Shown: positions 1 through 10,006 of the stretch, piece by piece
How the letters are laid out: each line of letters starts with the position of its first letter
Position numbering within the stretch: position 1 is the first letter of the stretch
Origin: DATARH01 sp963778385
GTDB taxonomy: Bacteria; Pseudomonadota; Alphaproteobacteria; ATCC43930; CGMCC-115725
Length of the DNA stretch: 64,000 nt
Assembly: GCA_963778385.1 (NCBI GenBank)
Contig: CAVZUA010000040.1
Location: 62,001 to 126,000 of the forward strand
Direction of reading: 5' to 3'
Made by a program: the position numbers and the translations under genes
Notes under the pieces: generated by a model
The model's input: the letters and a program-made list of their open reading frames with translations, nothing else
Databases searched by the model: none
What the model was told of the DNA's origin: nothing

Positions 1-347
1 AGGCGCTCGCTGTCTTCCTCGAGCGCTTCCGGCAATGCGCCGACATCGCCCCCGGTGACCCTGGCATGGAATTGCGTGAAGAGCGCCTGCGCCTCGGCCA
101 GCGTCTTGCCCTTGAGGACCTCGGTCATCAGCGACGACGAGGCGGTCGAGATGGCGCAGCCGCGTCCCTCGAAGCTGACATCGGCGATGCGGTCGCCGTC
201 GAGCGCCAGGTAAACCGTGACCCGGTCGCCGCACAGCGGGTTATGGCCTCTCGCGGTGTGGGTCGGATGCTCGATCGCGCGGAAATTGCGCGGGTGCCGG
301 CCATGATCGAGGATGATGTCCTGATACAGTTCGCGCAAATCCATCAT
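1..347 (-). CDS. sufU: SufU-type Fe-S assembly scaffold/sulfur-transfer protein, 3' end cut by window edge
   Basis: About 115 N-terminal residues are visible; the rest lies off the left edge. The protein belongs to the NifU-N/SufU family, which accepts sulfur from SufS or scaffolds nascent clusters. The reading begins MMDLRELYQDIILDHGRHPR, followed by NPLCGDRV (first family cysteine) and FEGRGCAIS (second); the third cysteine would lie outside. The first ATG overlaps the sufS stop codon as ATGA, so translation is probably coupled. It is the last visible gene of a minus-strand suf operon. Family assignment is firm; whether it acts as scaffold or sulfurtransferase cannot be told from this fragment. 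Confidence 0.9.
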   Translation of the reverse strand, partial: MMDLRELYQDIILDHGRHPRNFRAIEHPTHTARGHNPLCGDRVTVYLALDGDRIADVSFEGRGCAISTASSSLMTEVLKGKTLAEAQALFTQFHARVTGGDVGALPEALEEDSER

Positions 348-1603
348 CGCGAAAACATCTCCCGGCAGGCCTCGACCGCCGCGGCGAGCGCGTCGATATC
401 GTCCCTGGCGTTGTAGACGCCGAGCGAAGCCCGCACCGTGCCGGCAACACCGAGCTTGTCCATCAGCGGCTGCGCGCAATGATGTCCGACCCGCACGGCG
501 ACCCCATGCTGATCGAGCACGGTGCCGACATCATGCGGATGGATGCCGGCAAGATTGAACGACAGCACCGACAGTCGCCGCTGACCCGCGCCGACCAGAT
601 TGAGGTCGGGAATGCGCGACAGCTTGTCGATCGCATAGCCGGTCAGCTCTTCCTCATGCTCGCGGATCGCCTCGCGGCCGAGGCTTTCGATAAAGTCGAG
701 CGCCAGCTTGAGCCCGACCGCGCCGGAAATGTCGGGCGTGCCGGCCTCGAAGCGATGCGGGGGATCCTGGAACTCGGTGCGCTCGGGCGTCACCAGCGTG
801 ATCATGCCGCCGCCGGTCTGCCAGGGCGGCATCGCCGCCAGCAACTCGTAGCGGCCCCACAAGACGCCGATGCCGCTGGGCCCGTAAGCCTTGTGCCCCG
901 AGAAGACATAGAAATCGCAGCCGATCGCCCGGACATCGACTGGCATGCGCGGGATCGCCTGGCAGCCGTCGACCAACAGCTTGGCGCCTACGCCGTGCGC
1001 CAGCTCGGCGATGCGCTCGACGGGGAGGATCGCGCCGCTGACATTCGAGACATGGGTTACCGCGACCATCTTGGTGCGCGGCGACAGCATCGCCTCGAAC
1101 GCGGCGAGGTCGAACCGGCCATCCGGGCCGATCGGCGCGACGCGCAGCCGCGCGCCGACGCGCTCGCAGAGCATCTGCCACGGCACGAAATTGGAGTGGT
1201 GTTCGAGGTCGCTGACGATGATCTCGTCGCCTTCCCGGACGAAGGCCGGCCCCCAGCTTTGCGCGACGAGGTTGATGCTCTCGGTGGCGCCGCGGGTGAA
1301 GACGATCTCGTTGACGTCGCCGGCGTTGAGAAAGGCGCGGGTCGTCTCACGCGCGGCCTCGAACGCGTCGGTCGAGCGCTGGCTCAGCTGGTAGACGCCG
1401 CGATGCACATTGGCATAGTCGCGGCGATAAAACTCGGCGACGCCGTCGATGACCGACGCCGGTTTTTGTGCGCTGGCGCCGGAATCGAGAAACACCAGCC
1501 CCGGATTGTTCCGGTAGATCGGGAATTCGCGGCGCAGCGCCAAGGGATCAATGGGCCGCGGGTCGATCACCCCGCGCGGCCTCCTGACCGCCAGATCGTT
1601 CAT
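344..1603 (-). CDS. sufS: Cysteine desulfurase SufS
   Basis: A PLP-dependent group II cysteine desulfurase of 419 residues, normal for the family, which takes sulfur from L-cysteine for cluster assembly. The PLP lysine is in SGHKAYGPSGIG (about K238) and the persulfide cysteine in RVGHHCAQPLM (about C376); THVSNVSG and EHHSN are also typical. The chosen start is the ATG that overlaps the sufD stop by one base (TGATG). A longer in-frame reading upstream to 1807 runs antisense-like through sufD and has no family similarity. It sits between sufD and sufU in one operon. Confidence 0.96.
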   Translation of the reverse strand: MNDLAVRRPRGVIDPRPIDPLALRREFPIYRNNPGLVFLDSGASAQKPASVIDGVAEFYRRDYANVHRGVYQLSQRSTDAFEAARETTRAFLNAGDVNEIVFTRGATESINLVAQSWGPAFVREGDEIIVSDLEHHSNFVPWQMLCERVGARLRVAPIGPDGRFDLAAFEAMLSPRTKMVAVTHVSNVSGAILPVERIAELAHGVGAKLLVDGCQAIPRMPVDVRAIGCDFYVFSGHKAYGPSGIGVLWGRYELLAAMPPWQTGGGMITLVTPERTEFQDPPHRFEAGTPDISGAVGLKLALDFIESLGREAIREHEEELTGYAIDKLSRIPDLNLVGAGQRRLSVLSFNLAGIHPHDVGTVLDQHGVAVRVGHHCAQPLMDKLGVAGTVRASLGVYNARDDIDALAAAVEACREMFSR

Positions 1604-2907
1604 CACTGGTCCTCCAGCCGGGCGAGCCGAAGGCTCAGCCGGCGTAGCAGATGGTCGCGGATCGCCGTGTCGGCGATGCCCTCGATCGGCTCGCGCAAAA
1701 ACCCTTCGATCAGCAGCCGGCGCGCCTCCTCGGCCGGGATGCCGCGCGAGCGCAGATAGAACAGCGCCGCCTCGTCGAGCTCGCCGACGCTGGCGCCATG
1801 CGCGCATTTGACATCGTCGGCGAGGATTTCCAGCTCCGGCTTGGTGTCGATCGAGGCGCGGCGGCCGAGGATCAGATTGCGGCTGGTCTGCCGCGCATCG
1901 GTCTGCTGGGCGCCCTCACGAACGACGATCCGGCCCTGGAATGCACCATGGCCCCGGCCCGCGGCCACACCCTTGATCAACTCGCTGGTGGTGCCGCCGA
2001 CCGCCGCATGGTCGATCGTGGTGACGATATTGGCTTCTTCCTGGTCGGCGACGACAAACGCGCCGTCGACCCGGCATTGCGCTTGATCGGCGACGAGTGC
2101 GATGTTGGCCTCGTGCCGCACCGTGCCGCCGCCGAGCAGCAGCGCGAATGCCTCGAGCTTCGCGCCGGCCATCACGACCGCTTCGGCTTCGCCGAGATGC
2201 ACCGCCTCGCCGGCTTCCTCGACGAGCGCGACACGGGTCAACGCGGCGCCGTTATCAAGCCGCCAGAGCGCGAAATCGTTGCGCCAGTATTTGCCCGAGC
2301 CGGCATAGGTCTCGACGATCGTCGCCCGGCTCTCGGCGCCGAGTTGGACCAGGCTGCGGGTGTGCAATGACGCATCGCCGGCGCCGGACGCCAGGTGAAC
2401 GATCTCGATCGGGCGCTTGATGATCACGCCGGGGGCGAGATCGAGCACAAACCCGTCGGCGAAGAACGCGCCGTTGAGCGAGGCGAAGGGATGCTCGCTG
2501 CTGGCGTCGGCCACGAAGCTGCGGACCAGTTCTGGGCGCTTGGCGAGCGCCTGTCGGGTCGAACCGAACCAGGCACCCGCAGGCAACCCATCCGTCGCTG
2601 ATAAAACAGGAGAAAAACAGCCATCGACCAACACGATCCGGGCGGCGCTGCCCTCCAGCGCCAAGCCGTTGGGGATGCCCATCGGCTGCCCCATGACCGA
2701 CGGCAGCATCGGGTGCTGTTCGAGCGGGCGCAGGTCGAGATAACGCCAGTTCTCGCTGCGCCGGGTCGGGAAGCCGGTTTCGGCGAAGCGATCGAGGCTC
2801 GCGCGGCGGGCACGGCGCAGCCAGTCCGGCTCGCTCTCGGTCTCGGCAAACACGTCGAGATACGGCCGCGCCTCGGGCTTGACCGGGAAATCGATGAGGG
2901 TGCTCAT
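1603..2907 (-). CDS. sufD: Fe-S cluster assembly protein SufD
   Basis: A SufD subunit of 434 residues, partner of SufB and SufC in the SufBC2D scaffold. The N-terminus has the family feature of a Trp/Arg-rich RRSENWRYLDLRPL segment (about residues 48-61). The C-terminal half carries the beta-helix core and ends with CAHGASVGELDEAALFYLRS, the conserved SufB/D signature containing the His at the SufB-SufD interface. The stop codon overlaps the sufS ATG. A palindromic repeat separates it from sufC, so sufC and sufD are less tightly coupled than the other pairs. Confidence 0.96.
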   Translation of the reverse strand: MSTLIDFPVKPEARPYLDVFAETESEPDWLRRARRASLDRFAETGFPTRRSENWRYLDLRPLEQHPMLPSVMGQPMGIPNGLALEGSAARIVLVDGCFSPVLSATDGLPAGAWFGSTRQALAKRPELVRSFVADASSEHPFASLNGAFFADGFVLDLAPGVIIKRPIEIVHLASGAGDASLHTRSLVQLGAESRATIVETYAGSGKYWRNDFALWRLDNGAALTRVALVEEAGEAVHLGEAEAVVMAGAKLEAFALLLGGGTVRHEANIALVADQAQCRVDGAFVVADQEEANIVTTIDHAAVGGTTSELIKGVAAGRGHGAFQGRIVVREGAQQTDARQTSRNLILGRRASIDTKPELEILADDVKCAHGASVGELDEAALFYLRSRGIPAEEARRLLIEGFLREPIEGIADTAIRDHLLRRLSLRLARLEDQ

Positions 2908-2919
2908 GAGCCTTTACCC

Positions 2920-3039
2920 GTCATTCCGGGATTGCCCGCAGGGCAAGACCCGGAACCCATGAACACGGTCGGTGCCAGGTTTTCTCAGGCCTGTGTTCAT
3001 GGGTTCCGGGTTCGATGCTTCGCATCGCCCCGGAATGAC
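2920..3039. repeat. Dispersed palindromic repeat, family A, copy 1
   Basis: A 120-bp element between sufC and sufD. It starts GTCATTCCGGG and ends CCCCGGAATGAC, a near-perfect terminal inverted repeat. Inside is a second inverted pair: CCCGGAACCCATGAACAC against GTGTTCATGGGTTCCGGG. Two more copies lie at 3826-3965 and 13525-13665. The form matches intergenic palindromes common in Bradyrhizobium-like genomes. It encodes no transposase, so it is a non-autonomous element or a folded RNA/terminator unit. Confidence 0.9.
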
Positions 3040-3063
3040 AAAAGAGAGTTTGCATCGCATCAC

Positions 3064-3810
<747 letters not shown>

Positions 3811-3825
3811 CACAAATCCTATTTT

Positions 3826-3965
3826 GTCATTCCGGGGCGCGCCGCCGGCGCGAACCTGGAACCCATGAACACAGACTTCGACAGGTCTGCGCCGGCGGTG
3901 CCGCGCTGAGAGCCGTCTGTGTTCATGGGTTCCAGGTTCAGCGCTTCGCACTGCCCCGGAATGAC
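3826..3965. repeat. Dispersed palindromic repeat, family A, copy 2
   Basis: A 140-bp copy between sufB and sufC with the same outer ends (GTCATTCCGGGGC and GCCCCGGAATGAC) and the same internal pair ending in ACCCATGAACACAG / CTGTGTTCATGGGT. The central spacer differs from copy 1 while the arms are conserved, which suggests selection or recent spread of the arms. In one frame it reads GSRFAPAARPGMTK, a peptide typical of such repeats, not a gene. Confidence 0.9.
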
Positions 3966-3976
3966 AACTGAGAGCA

Positions 3977-5454
<1,478 letters not shown>

Positions 5455-5455
<1 letters not shown>

Positions 5456-5907
5456 CAATGCGCCTCCGCCGAGGGCAGCGTCTTCGCCGCGACCGGCAGG
5501 AAGGCGTAGGGCGAGATCATCTCGTCCAGCGTCACCGCGCGCAGCGCCTCGCCGACTGCCCGGTTGATCGCCGCCCAATGTGGCCGGGTCGGGCAGTAAT
5601 TGGTGTGCGCGCACTCGTCGACATGGATCGAGCATTGGGTAAGGCCGATATCGCCGTCGATCGCGGCGATGACCTCGGCGACCGAGATCGCTGACGCCGG
5701 CCGGGTCAGGCGATAACCGCCCGCCGCGCCGCGCGTCGCCGTCACCACGCCGGCATGCGCGAGCGCCTTCAGCAGCTTGGCGACGGTCGCCAGCGGCAGC
5801 CGCGTCGCGGCGGCGACCGAGGCTGCGTTCTCCTGCCGGTCGGGTGTGAGCGCGAGATGCGTCGCGACGATCACGCCGTAATCGGCGAGCTTCGAGAGGA
5901 TGATCAT
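5455..5907 (-). CDS. Rrf2-family regulator of the suf operon (IscR/SufR-like)
   Basis: A 150-residue winged-helix regulator, first gene of the suf operon. The N-terminal HTH is typical of Rrf2 proteins (KLADYGVIVATHLA and GGYRLTRPASAISVAEV). Three cysteines at about 92, 99 and 105 (QCSIHVDECAHTNYC) are spaced as in Fe-S-binding IscR-type sensors, so it probably senses cluster status and autoregulates the operon. It resembles the regulator found at the head of suf operons in Xanthomonas and alphaproteobacteria. The binding site is probably just upstream (see 5942-5958). Confidence 0.92.
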
Positions 5908-5941
5908 GCGGTCGTCCGCTATAGCCCGGGGCGGGGTAATT

Positions 5942-5958
5942 CGTACTAATTTGGTACG
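5942..5958. promoter_or_regulatory. Candidate operator upstream of the suf regulator
   Basis: A perfect 5-bp inverted repeat, CGTAC-N7-GTACG, about 35 bp upstream of the regulator ATG, in a locally AT-richer stretch containing TAATT and AATTTGG. Position and symmetry fit an autoregulatory Rrf2 site. I see no convincing -35/-10 pair, although TATAGC lies closer to the gene. This is inference from location only. Confidence 0.35.
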
Positions 5959-6050
5959 TGTTACATCGTCGCTCGGGACGCGCCGGTCAAGGCAAAAATG
6001 CGCACGGGCGCGGAATGTCGCTGTGCGTGGTGCCGGGGAGGGCTAGAAGA

Positions 6051-7172
6051 TCAGGTCGCCCAGATGCAGGTCGATGCGAGGCGGATGATGCCGCCGCGGT
6101 AGACGAAGGTCTTGACGTTGTTGAAATTGACAAAGGCGCCGCCCGCCGGCTCGGCGACGGTGCGGATTTTGCCCAGATCGTAGTACAGCCCCTCGACCTT
6201 CACCGACCATGGGCCCGAGACCAGTAGCTCGGCGCCCGCGCCGACCGTTGGGCCGACATGGGTCGTTGTCGTATTGGCGCCGTAAAAAGCGCCGCTCGCG
6301 CCCAGATTGATGCGCTGCGATGCGTTGAGACCGCCGTAGATCAGTCCGCCGGTGGCGTAGATCAGCAGATTGTCGATCGGTATGCCGACGCGCAGCCGCG
6401 CCGTGCCGAACCAGTCCATCGACTGGTGCGCGGTAAAAGTGCAATCGGGACAAGGCGCGAAGCCGGCTAGGGGGATCGGGGCGCCGATATTCAGCGAACC
6501 GTTGACGTTGCTGCCCTGAATGTCGGTTTCGACACCGACCATCAGCAGTGTTCCACCGCCCAGATCGACAGGCGCCAGATACCCGGCCTGGACGCCGCCC
6601 AGGACGCCGCTGCCGTTGGGGCCGCTCTGGTTCAAGATGACGCAACCGCTCGGGGAATTGGTCAGCTCGTTGGTGCAGCTGCTTGCGGCGGTCCCTTCAG
6701 CCCAGCCGCCGCCGATATTTGCGCCCATGTAGAACCCCTGCCAGCGCGAGGCGAGGGTCGGCGGCGCCGGCAACTGCATTCCTGGCTGCACATCACCGAT
6801 GATGTCCGGGCCGGTAAGCGTTGAGGCCGGCTGCAGCGTGGTCGGGACGGATCTTGCTGGCGGACCAGGCGGTGGCATATCCGCCGGCGTGATCGCGTTC
6901 TGCGGGGTCAGCGGCATCGGCTGCGCCACGGTGGGTGTCGGCTGCGGGGGCGGCGCTGCTGGTGGCATTGGCTGCGCGACGATGGGCATCGGAGCGACGG
7001 GCGGTGGCGGGACGGGTTGGGCGATCGGAGTCGGCGGCGGTGCGGCGACGGTCGGTGATGTCGGGTGCAGTATCTGATCGACAATGTCGCCGCCGGGTGG
7101 GTCAGCCTGCGCGGAGACCGAAACAATCATGCCAATAGCGGCAGTCACCCCGATCGTCCGTACCGTCATCAC
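6051..7172 (-). CDS. Outer-membrane beta-barrel protein with Pro-rich N-terminal region, C-terminus probably frameshifted
   Basis: The protein of 373 residues starts with a signal peptide ending near SVSAQA, then about 100 residues very rich in proline with VAQPMP repeats, then an OmpA/OmpW-like barrel from about residue 140 (WQGFYMGANIGGGWAEG, a typical first strand). The last strand GGIIRL is followed by an out-of-character ASTCIWAT. In the next frame the sequence continues IDLHLGDLIF and stops at 6043, giving the terminal Phe expected of a BAM beta-signal. One missing G near 6077 would explain this (GGIIRLG-IDLHLGDLIF). Either the gene lost its beta-signal or the assembly has an error. Start could be the first or second Met. 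Confidence 0.8.
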   Translation of the reverse strand: MMTVRTIGVTAAIGMIVSVSAQADPPGGDIVDQILHPTSPTVAAPPPTPIAQPVPPPPVAPMPIVAQPMPPAAPPPQPTPTVAQPMPLTPQNAITPADMPPPGPPARSVPTTLQPASTLTGPDIIGDVQPGMQLPAPPTLASRWQGFYMGANIGGGWAEGTAASSCTNELTNSPSGCVILNQSGPNGSGVLGGVQAGYLAPVDLGGGTLLMVGVETDIQGSNVNGSLNIGAPIPLAGFAPCPDCTFTAHQSMDWFGTARLRVGIPIDNLLIYATGGLIYGGLNASQRINLGASGAFYGANTTTTHVGPTVGAGAELLVSGPWSVKVEGLYYDLGKIRTVAEPAGGAFVNFNNVKTFVYRGGIIRLASTCIWAT

Positions 7173-7414
7173 CGCACATCTGCAAAGTATTCGATGGTAT
7201 CAGGCTAGCGCAGCACTGTGTCGATCCGTCCGAGCCTGCGTAAGCTCATGGAAAAACTCAAGGAAGCGAACCAACTCGGCGGTGCGGGCGCTACTTTTCG
7301 ACAAATCGCGGGCACGCCTAGAGCGCGAATGTTTGCCCGCTTGTTGGGCGTGTTCGTCGTGACCATCTTCTTGGGGCGATGGCCGGGAAGCCACGAAAAC
7401 GCGAGACAATCGAC

Positions 7415-8092
7415 ATGAAACTGCTCGTCGTCGAGGACGATCGCGAGACTGCCGCGTACCTCGTCAAGGGCCTGTCCGAAAGCGGCTACACCGTCGACCA
7501 GTCGGGCGACGGGCGGGAAGGTCTCTATCTCGCCAGCTCCGGCAGTTACGACGCGATCATCCTCGATCGGATGCTCCCGGGCATGGACGGGCTGGCGATG
7601 CTCGGTGCGCTGCGCGCCGCCGAGATCGGCACTCCGTCGCTGATCCTGTCGGCGCTCGGCAGCGTCGACGACCGGGTCAAGGGGCTGCGCGCCGGCGGTG
7701 ACGACTACCTCGTCAAGCCCTTTGCGTTTAGCGAGCTCTTGGCGCGGATCGAGGCGCTTCTGCGGCGCGGCGCGGCGGGCGCGACGACGACCAAGCTGCG
7801 CGTCGCCGATCTCGAGCTCGACCTGCTGACCCGGTCGGTCAAACGCGGCGACACGCTGATCGACCTGCTGCCGCGCGAATTCCAGCTGCTCGAATACCTG
7901 ATGCGCAACACCGGGCATGTGGTGACCCGGACGATGCTGCTCGAACATGTCTGGGACTACCATTTCGATCCGCAGACCAATGTCATCGACGTGCATATCA
8001 GCCGGCTGCGGCAGAAGATCGACCGCAATTTCGACAAGCCGCTGATCCACACCGTGCGCGGCGCGGGCTATTGCCTGCGCGCCGCGGACTAG
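7415..8092 (+). CDS. OmpR-family response regulator
   Basis: A 225-residue two-component regulator: receiver domain (acidic pocket E7-D8-D9, phospho-acceptor D51 in ILDRMLPG, K101 in YLVKPF) followed by an OmpR/PhoB winged helix ending in RLRQKIDRNF...HTVRGAGYCL. The start is the ATG giving MKLLVVEDD; upstream codons are not conserved in the family. The sensor kinase follows after 4 bp, so the pair is one transcript. It resembles TctD/QseB-type regulators; the signal is unknown. Confidence 0.95.
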   Translation: MKLLVVEDDRETAAYLVKGLSESGYTVDQSGDGREGLYLASSGSYDAIILDRMLPGMDGLAMLGALRAAEIGTPSLILSALGSVDDRVKGLRAGGDDYLVKPFAFSELLARIEALLRRGAAGATTTKLRVADLELDLLTRSVKRGDTLIDLLPREFQLLEYLMRNTGHVVTRTMLLEHVWDYHFDPQTNVIDVHISRLRQKIDRNFDKPLIHTVRGAGYCLRAAD

Positions 8093-8096
8093 CCTC

Positions 8097-9515
8097 ATGC
8101 GGCGGCTTCTCGGCCAAATCCGGCGGTTGCTGAAAACCCACGCGTTCCGCCTGGCAAGCCTCTATTTCGCGGTGTTCGCGATCTCGGTGCTCGGCGTTCT
8201 GCTGTCGGTCTATTGGATGAGCGCCGATTTTGTCGAAACCCAGACCCAGGCGACGCTCGACGCCGAGATCGCCGGGCTTGCCGAGCAATATGCCCAGCGC
8301 GGGCTTTCCGGCCTGGTGCAGATCGTCGCCGCGCGTAGCGCCGGCGATCGCGGCGACGGGGTGCTCTACCTGGTGACCAATGCCGAGGGTCGCCCGCTCG
8401 CCGGCAACATCACCGGCTGGCCCGAGGGCACGCCGGTGGCGCCGGGGCCGGTTTCGTTCCGCGTCGAGATGAAGGGTCAGGGCGCGACCCGGACGCATCC
8501 GGCACAGGGCGCGCTGATCGTGATCCCGGACGGGTATCGTCTTCTGGTGGCGCGCGACATCAGCGACGCGGCGCTCTATCGCGAGCGGATCAAGATGACG
8601 CTGGTCTGGTCCGGCCTTGTCGCGCTGGTCGCCGGGCTGATCGGCGGCGCGGTGATGAGCCGCAACCTGCTGCGCCGCGTCGAGCAGGTCAACCGCACCG
8701 CCGAACGGGTGATGGGCGGCAACCTTGCCGACCGCGTGCCGCTCAAGGGCAAGGGCACGCGCGACGAGTTCGACCAGCTCGCCGCCAATCTCAACAACAT
8801 GCTCGATCAGATCGAGCGGCTGATGGCGGGTATGCGCGAGGTTTCGGACAATATCGCACACGATCTACGCACGCCGCTGGCGCGGCTGCGCGCCCGGCTC
8901 GAACTGAGCCTCATCGGCACCGACAATCCCAATGGGCCCGAGGATGGCGCGCAGACCGAAGCGGTGCGTGCCGCCATCGACGAGGCCGATCGGCTGCTCG
9001 CCACCTTCAATGCCTTGCTCAACATCGCCGAGGCCGAGTCCGGCGCCCGCCGCAACCAAGCCGAGCCGCTCGATCTGGCGCAGACCGCGCGCGCCGCCGC
9101 CGAGCTCTACGAACCGGTCGCCGAAGAAAAGGGCTGTGCGCTCCGGCTCGATGTCGAGCCGGGCGTCATGATCCGCGGCGACCGGCATCTGCTGTCGCAG
9201 GCGGTCGCCAACCTGCTCGACAACGCGCTCAAATACGGCGGCGGCGAGGTGCGGCTCTCAGCGCACCAGCAGGACGGCCGCGCCGCGCTCGAAGTCTCCG
9301 ACACCGGGCCGGGCATCCCGGAGGCTGAGCGCGAAACGGTATTCGACCGATTTGTCCGCCTCGAACCGTCGCGCAGCACGCCAGGCAACGGGCTCGGGCT
9401 GAGCCTGGTGCGCGCGGTCGCCCAGCTGCACAACGGCACCGTCGCGCTCGGCGAAGTCTATCCGGGCACGGGGAATCCAGGACTCAAAGTGCGGCTCGAA
9501 TTCGCGGCTCTTTAG
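8097..9515 (+). CDS. HAMP-domain sensor histidine kinase, partner of the preceding regulator
   Basis: A 472-residue inner-membrane kinase. A first membrane helix lies at about 15-40, then a short periplasmic domain, a second helix at about 162-182, HAMP, a HisKA box with the phospho-His in SDNIAHDLRTPLARL, and an HATPase domain with N-box NLLDNALKYGG and G-boxes DTGPGIPEAE and GNGLGLSLV. The gene begins 4 bp after the regulator stop. The short periplasmic sensor has no cysteine or metal motif that would hint at the ligand. Confidence 0.94.
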   Translation: MRRLLGQIRRLLKTHAFRLASLYFAVFAISVLGVLLSVYWMSADFVETQTQATLDAEIAGLAEQYAQRGLSGLVQIVAARSAGDRGDGVLYLVTNAEGRPLAGNITGWPEGTPVAPGPVSFRVEMKGQGATRTHPAQGALIVIPDGYRLLVARDISDAALYRERIKMTLVWSGLVALVAGLIGGAVMSRNLLRRVEQVNRTAERVMGGNLADRVPLKGKGTRDEFDQLAANLNNMLDQIERLMAGMREVSDNIAHDLRTPLARLRARLELSLIGTDNPNGPEDGAQTEAVRAAIDEADRLLATFNALLNIAEAESGARRNQAEPLDLAQTARAAAELYEPVAEEKGCALRLDVEPGVMIRGDRHLLSQAVANLLDNALKYGGGEVRLSAHQQDGRAALEVSDTGPGIPEAERETVFDRFVRLEPSRSTPGNGLGLSLVRAVAQLHNGTVALGEVYPGTGNPGLKVRLEFAAL

Positions 9516-9519
9516 GATC

Positions 9520-9590
9520 GTAGGACGGAAAAGCGAGGCGCTTTCCGCCACATCGGCTCTCGGCGGATAACGCTGCGCTCATCCGCCCTG
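9520..9590. repeat. Paired palindromic repeat, family B
   Basis: Two adjacent palindromes of the same family in opposite orientation: GTAGGACGGAAAAGCGAGGC running to TTTCCGCC at 9520-9549, and GGCGGATAACGC...CATCCGCCCTGC at about 9562-9590. A third single unit is at 20381-20414. It sits just after the kinase stop and before a convergent small gene, where it could act as a bidirectional terminator. Confidence 0.75.
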
Positions 9591-9601
9591 CAAATTTACC
9601 G

Positions 9602-9778
9602 CTAATCCCGCTCGAAGCCTTCGCGCGACAGGCGGATGCGTTCGCCGGTCTCGACCATCAGATCGTGAAACCGTTCGCGGTCATAGCCGGCGCTTTGCAG
9701 CACCGGCTGCATGATGTCGTCCGCGAGCAGCTCGTCGAGGCTCGGCTCATAGCGGCAGCACTCGCTGCGTCCGGCCAT
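9602..9778 (-). CDS. Small acidic hypothetical protein, 58 residues
   Basis: An ATG preceded by a strong ribosome site (AGGAGGGGAATC-ATG) opens a 58-codon frame starting MAGRSECCRYEPSLDELLAD. The composition is acidic and helical, without a signal peptide or membrane helix. The motif LDELLADDIMQPVLQSAGYD resembles short uncharacterised proteins of Rhizobiales/Rhodospirillales, from memory only. It is convergent with the two-component operon. Function unknown. Confidence 0.7.
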   Translation of the reverse strand: MAGRSECCRYEPSLDELLADDIMQPVLQSAGYDRERFHDLMVETGERIRLSREGFERD

Positions 9779-10006
9779 GATTCCCCTCCTGTCTAATCAT
9801 GTTGTAGGGAATATCGGCAGCAAGCGTGTCCGCAATGTGGCTCCGGCCCGGAGATTTCGCGGCATTTTGCTCATCCTGTCGCCGTAATTTCGCCTGATTG
9901 GAGAATCGCGCGCCACTCTCCCTGCCGGCTTTCCCGCGTCGCAAACTTCCGTTAAGGGAACGGGCAGACTGCGTTGTTAATTCCGTTTCATCGCCGAGGC
10001 GCCCGA

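Noticed and set aside
3811..3951. N-terminal extension of sufC by 47 codons
   Set aside because: The extension is a translation of palindromic repeat A (FQVRAGGAPRNDK); SufC proteins start at MLEIKNL.
7218..7418. A 66-codon frame with GTG start whose stop overlaps the response-regulator ATG (ATGA)
   Set aside because: The overlap is suggestive of coupling, but there is no ribosome site, no recognisable family and the frame could arise by chance in high-GC DNA.
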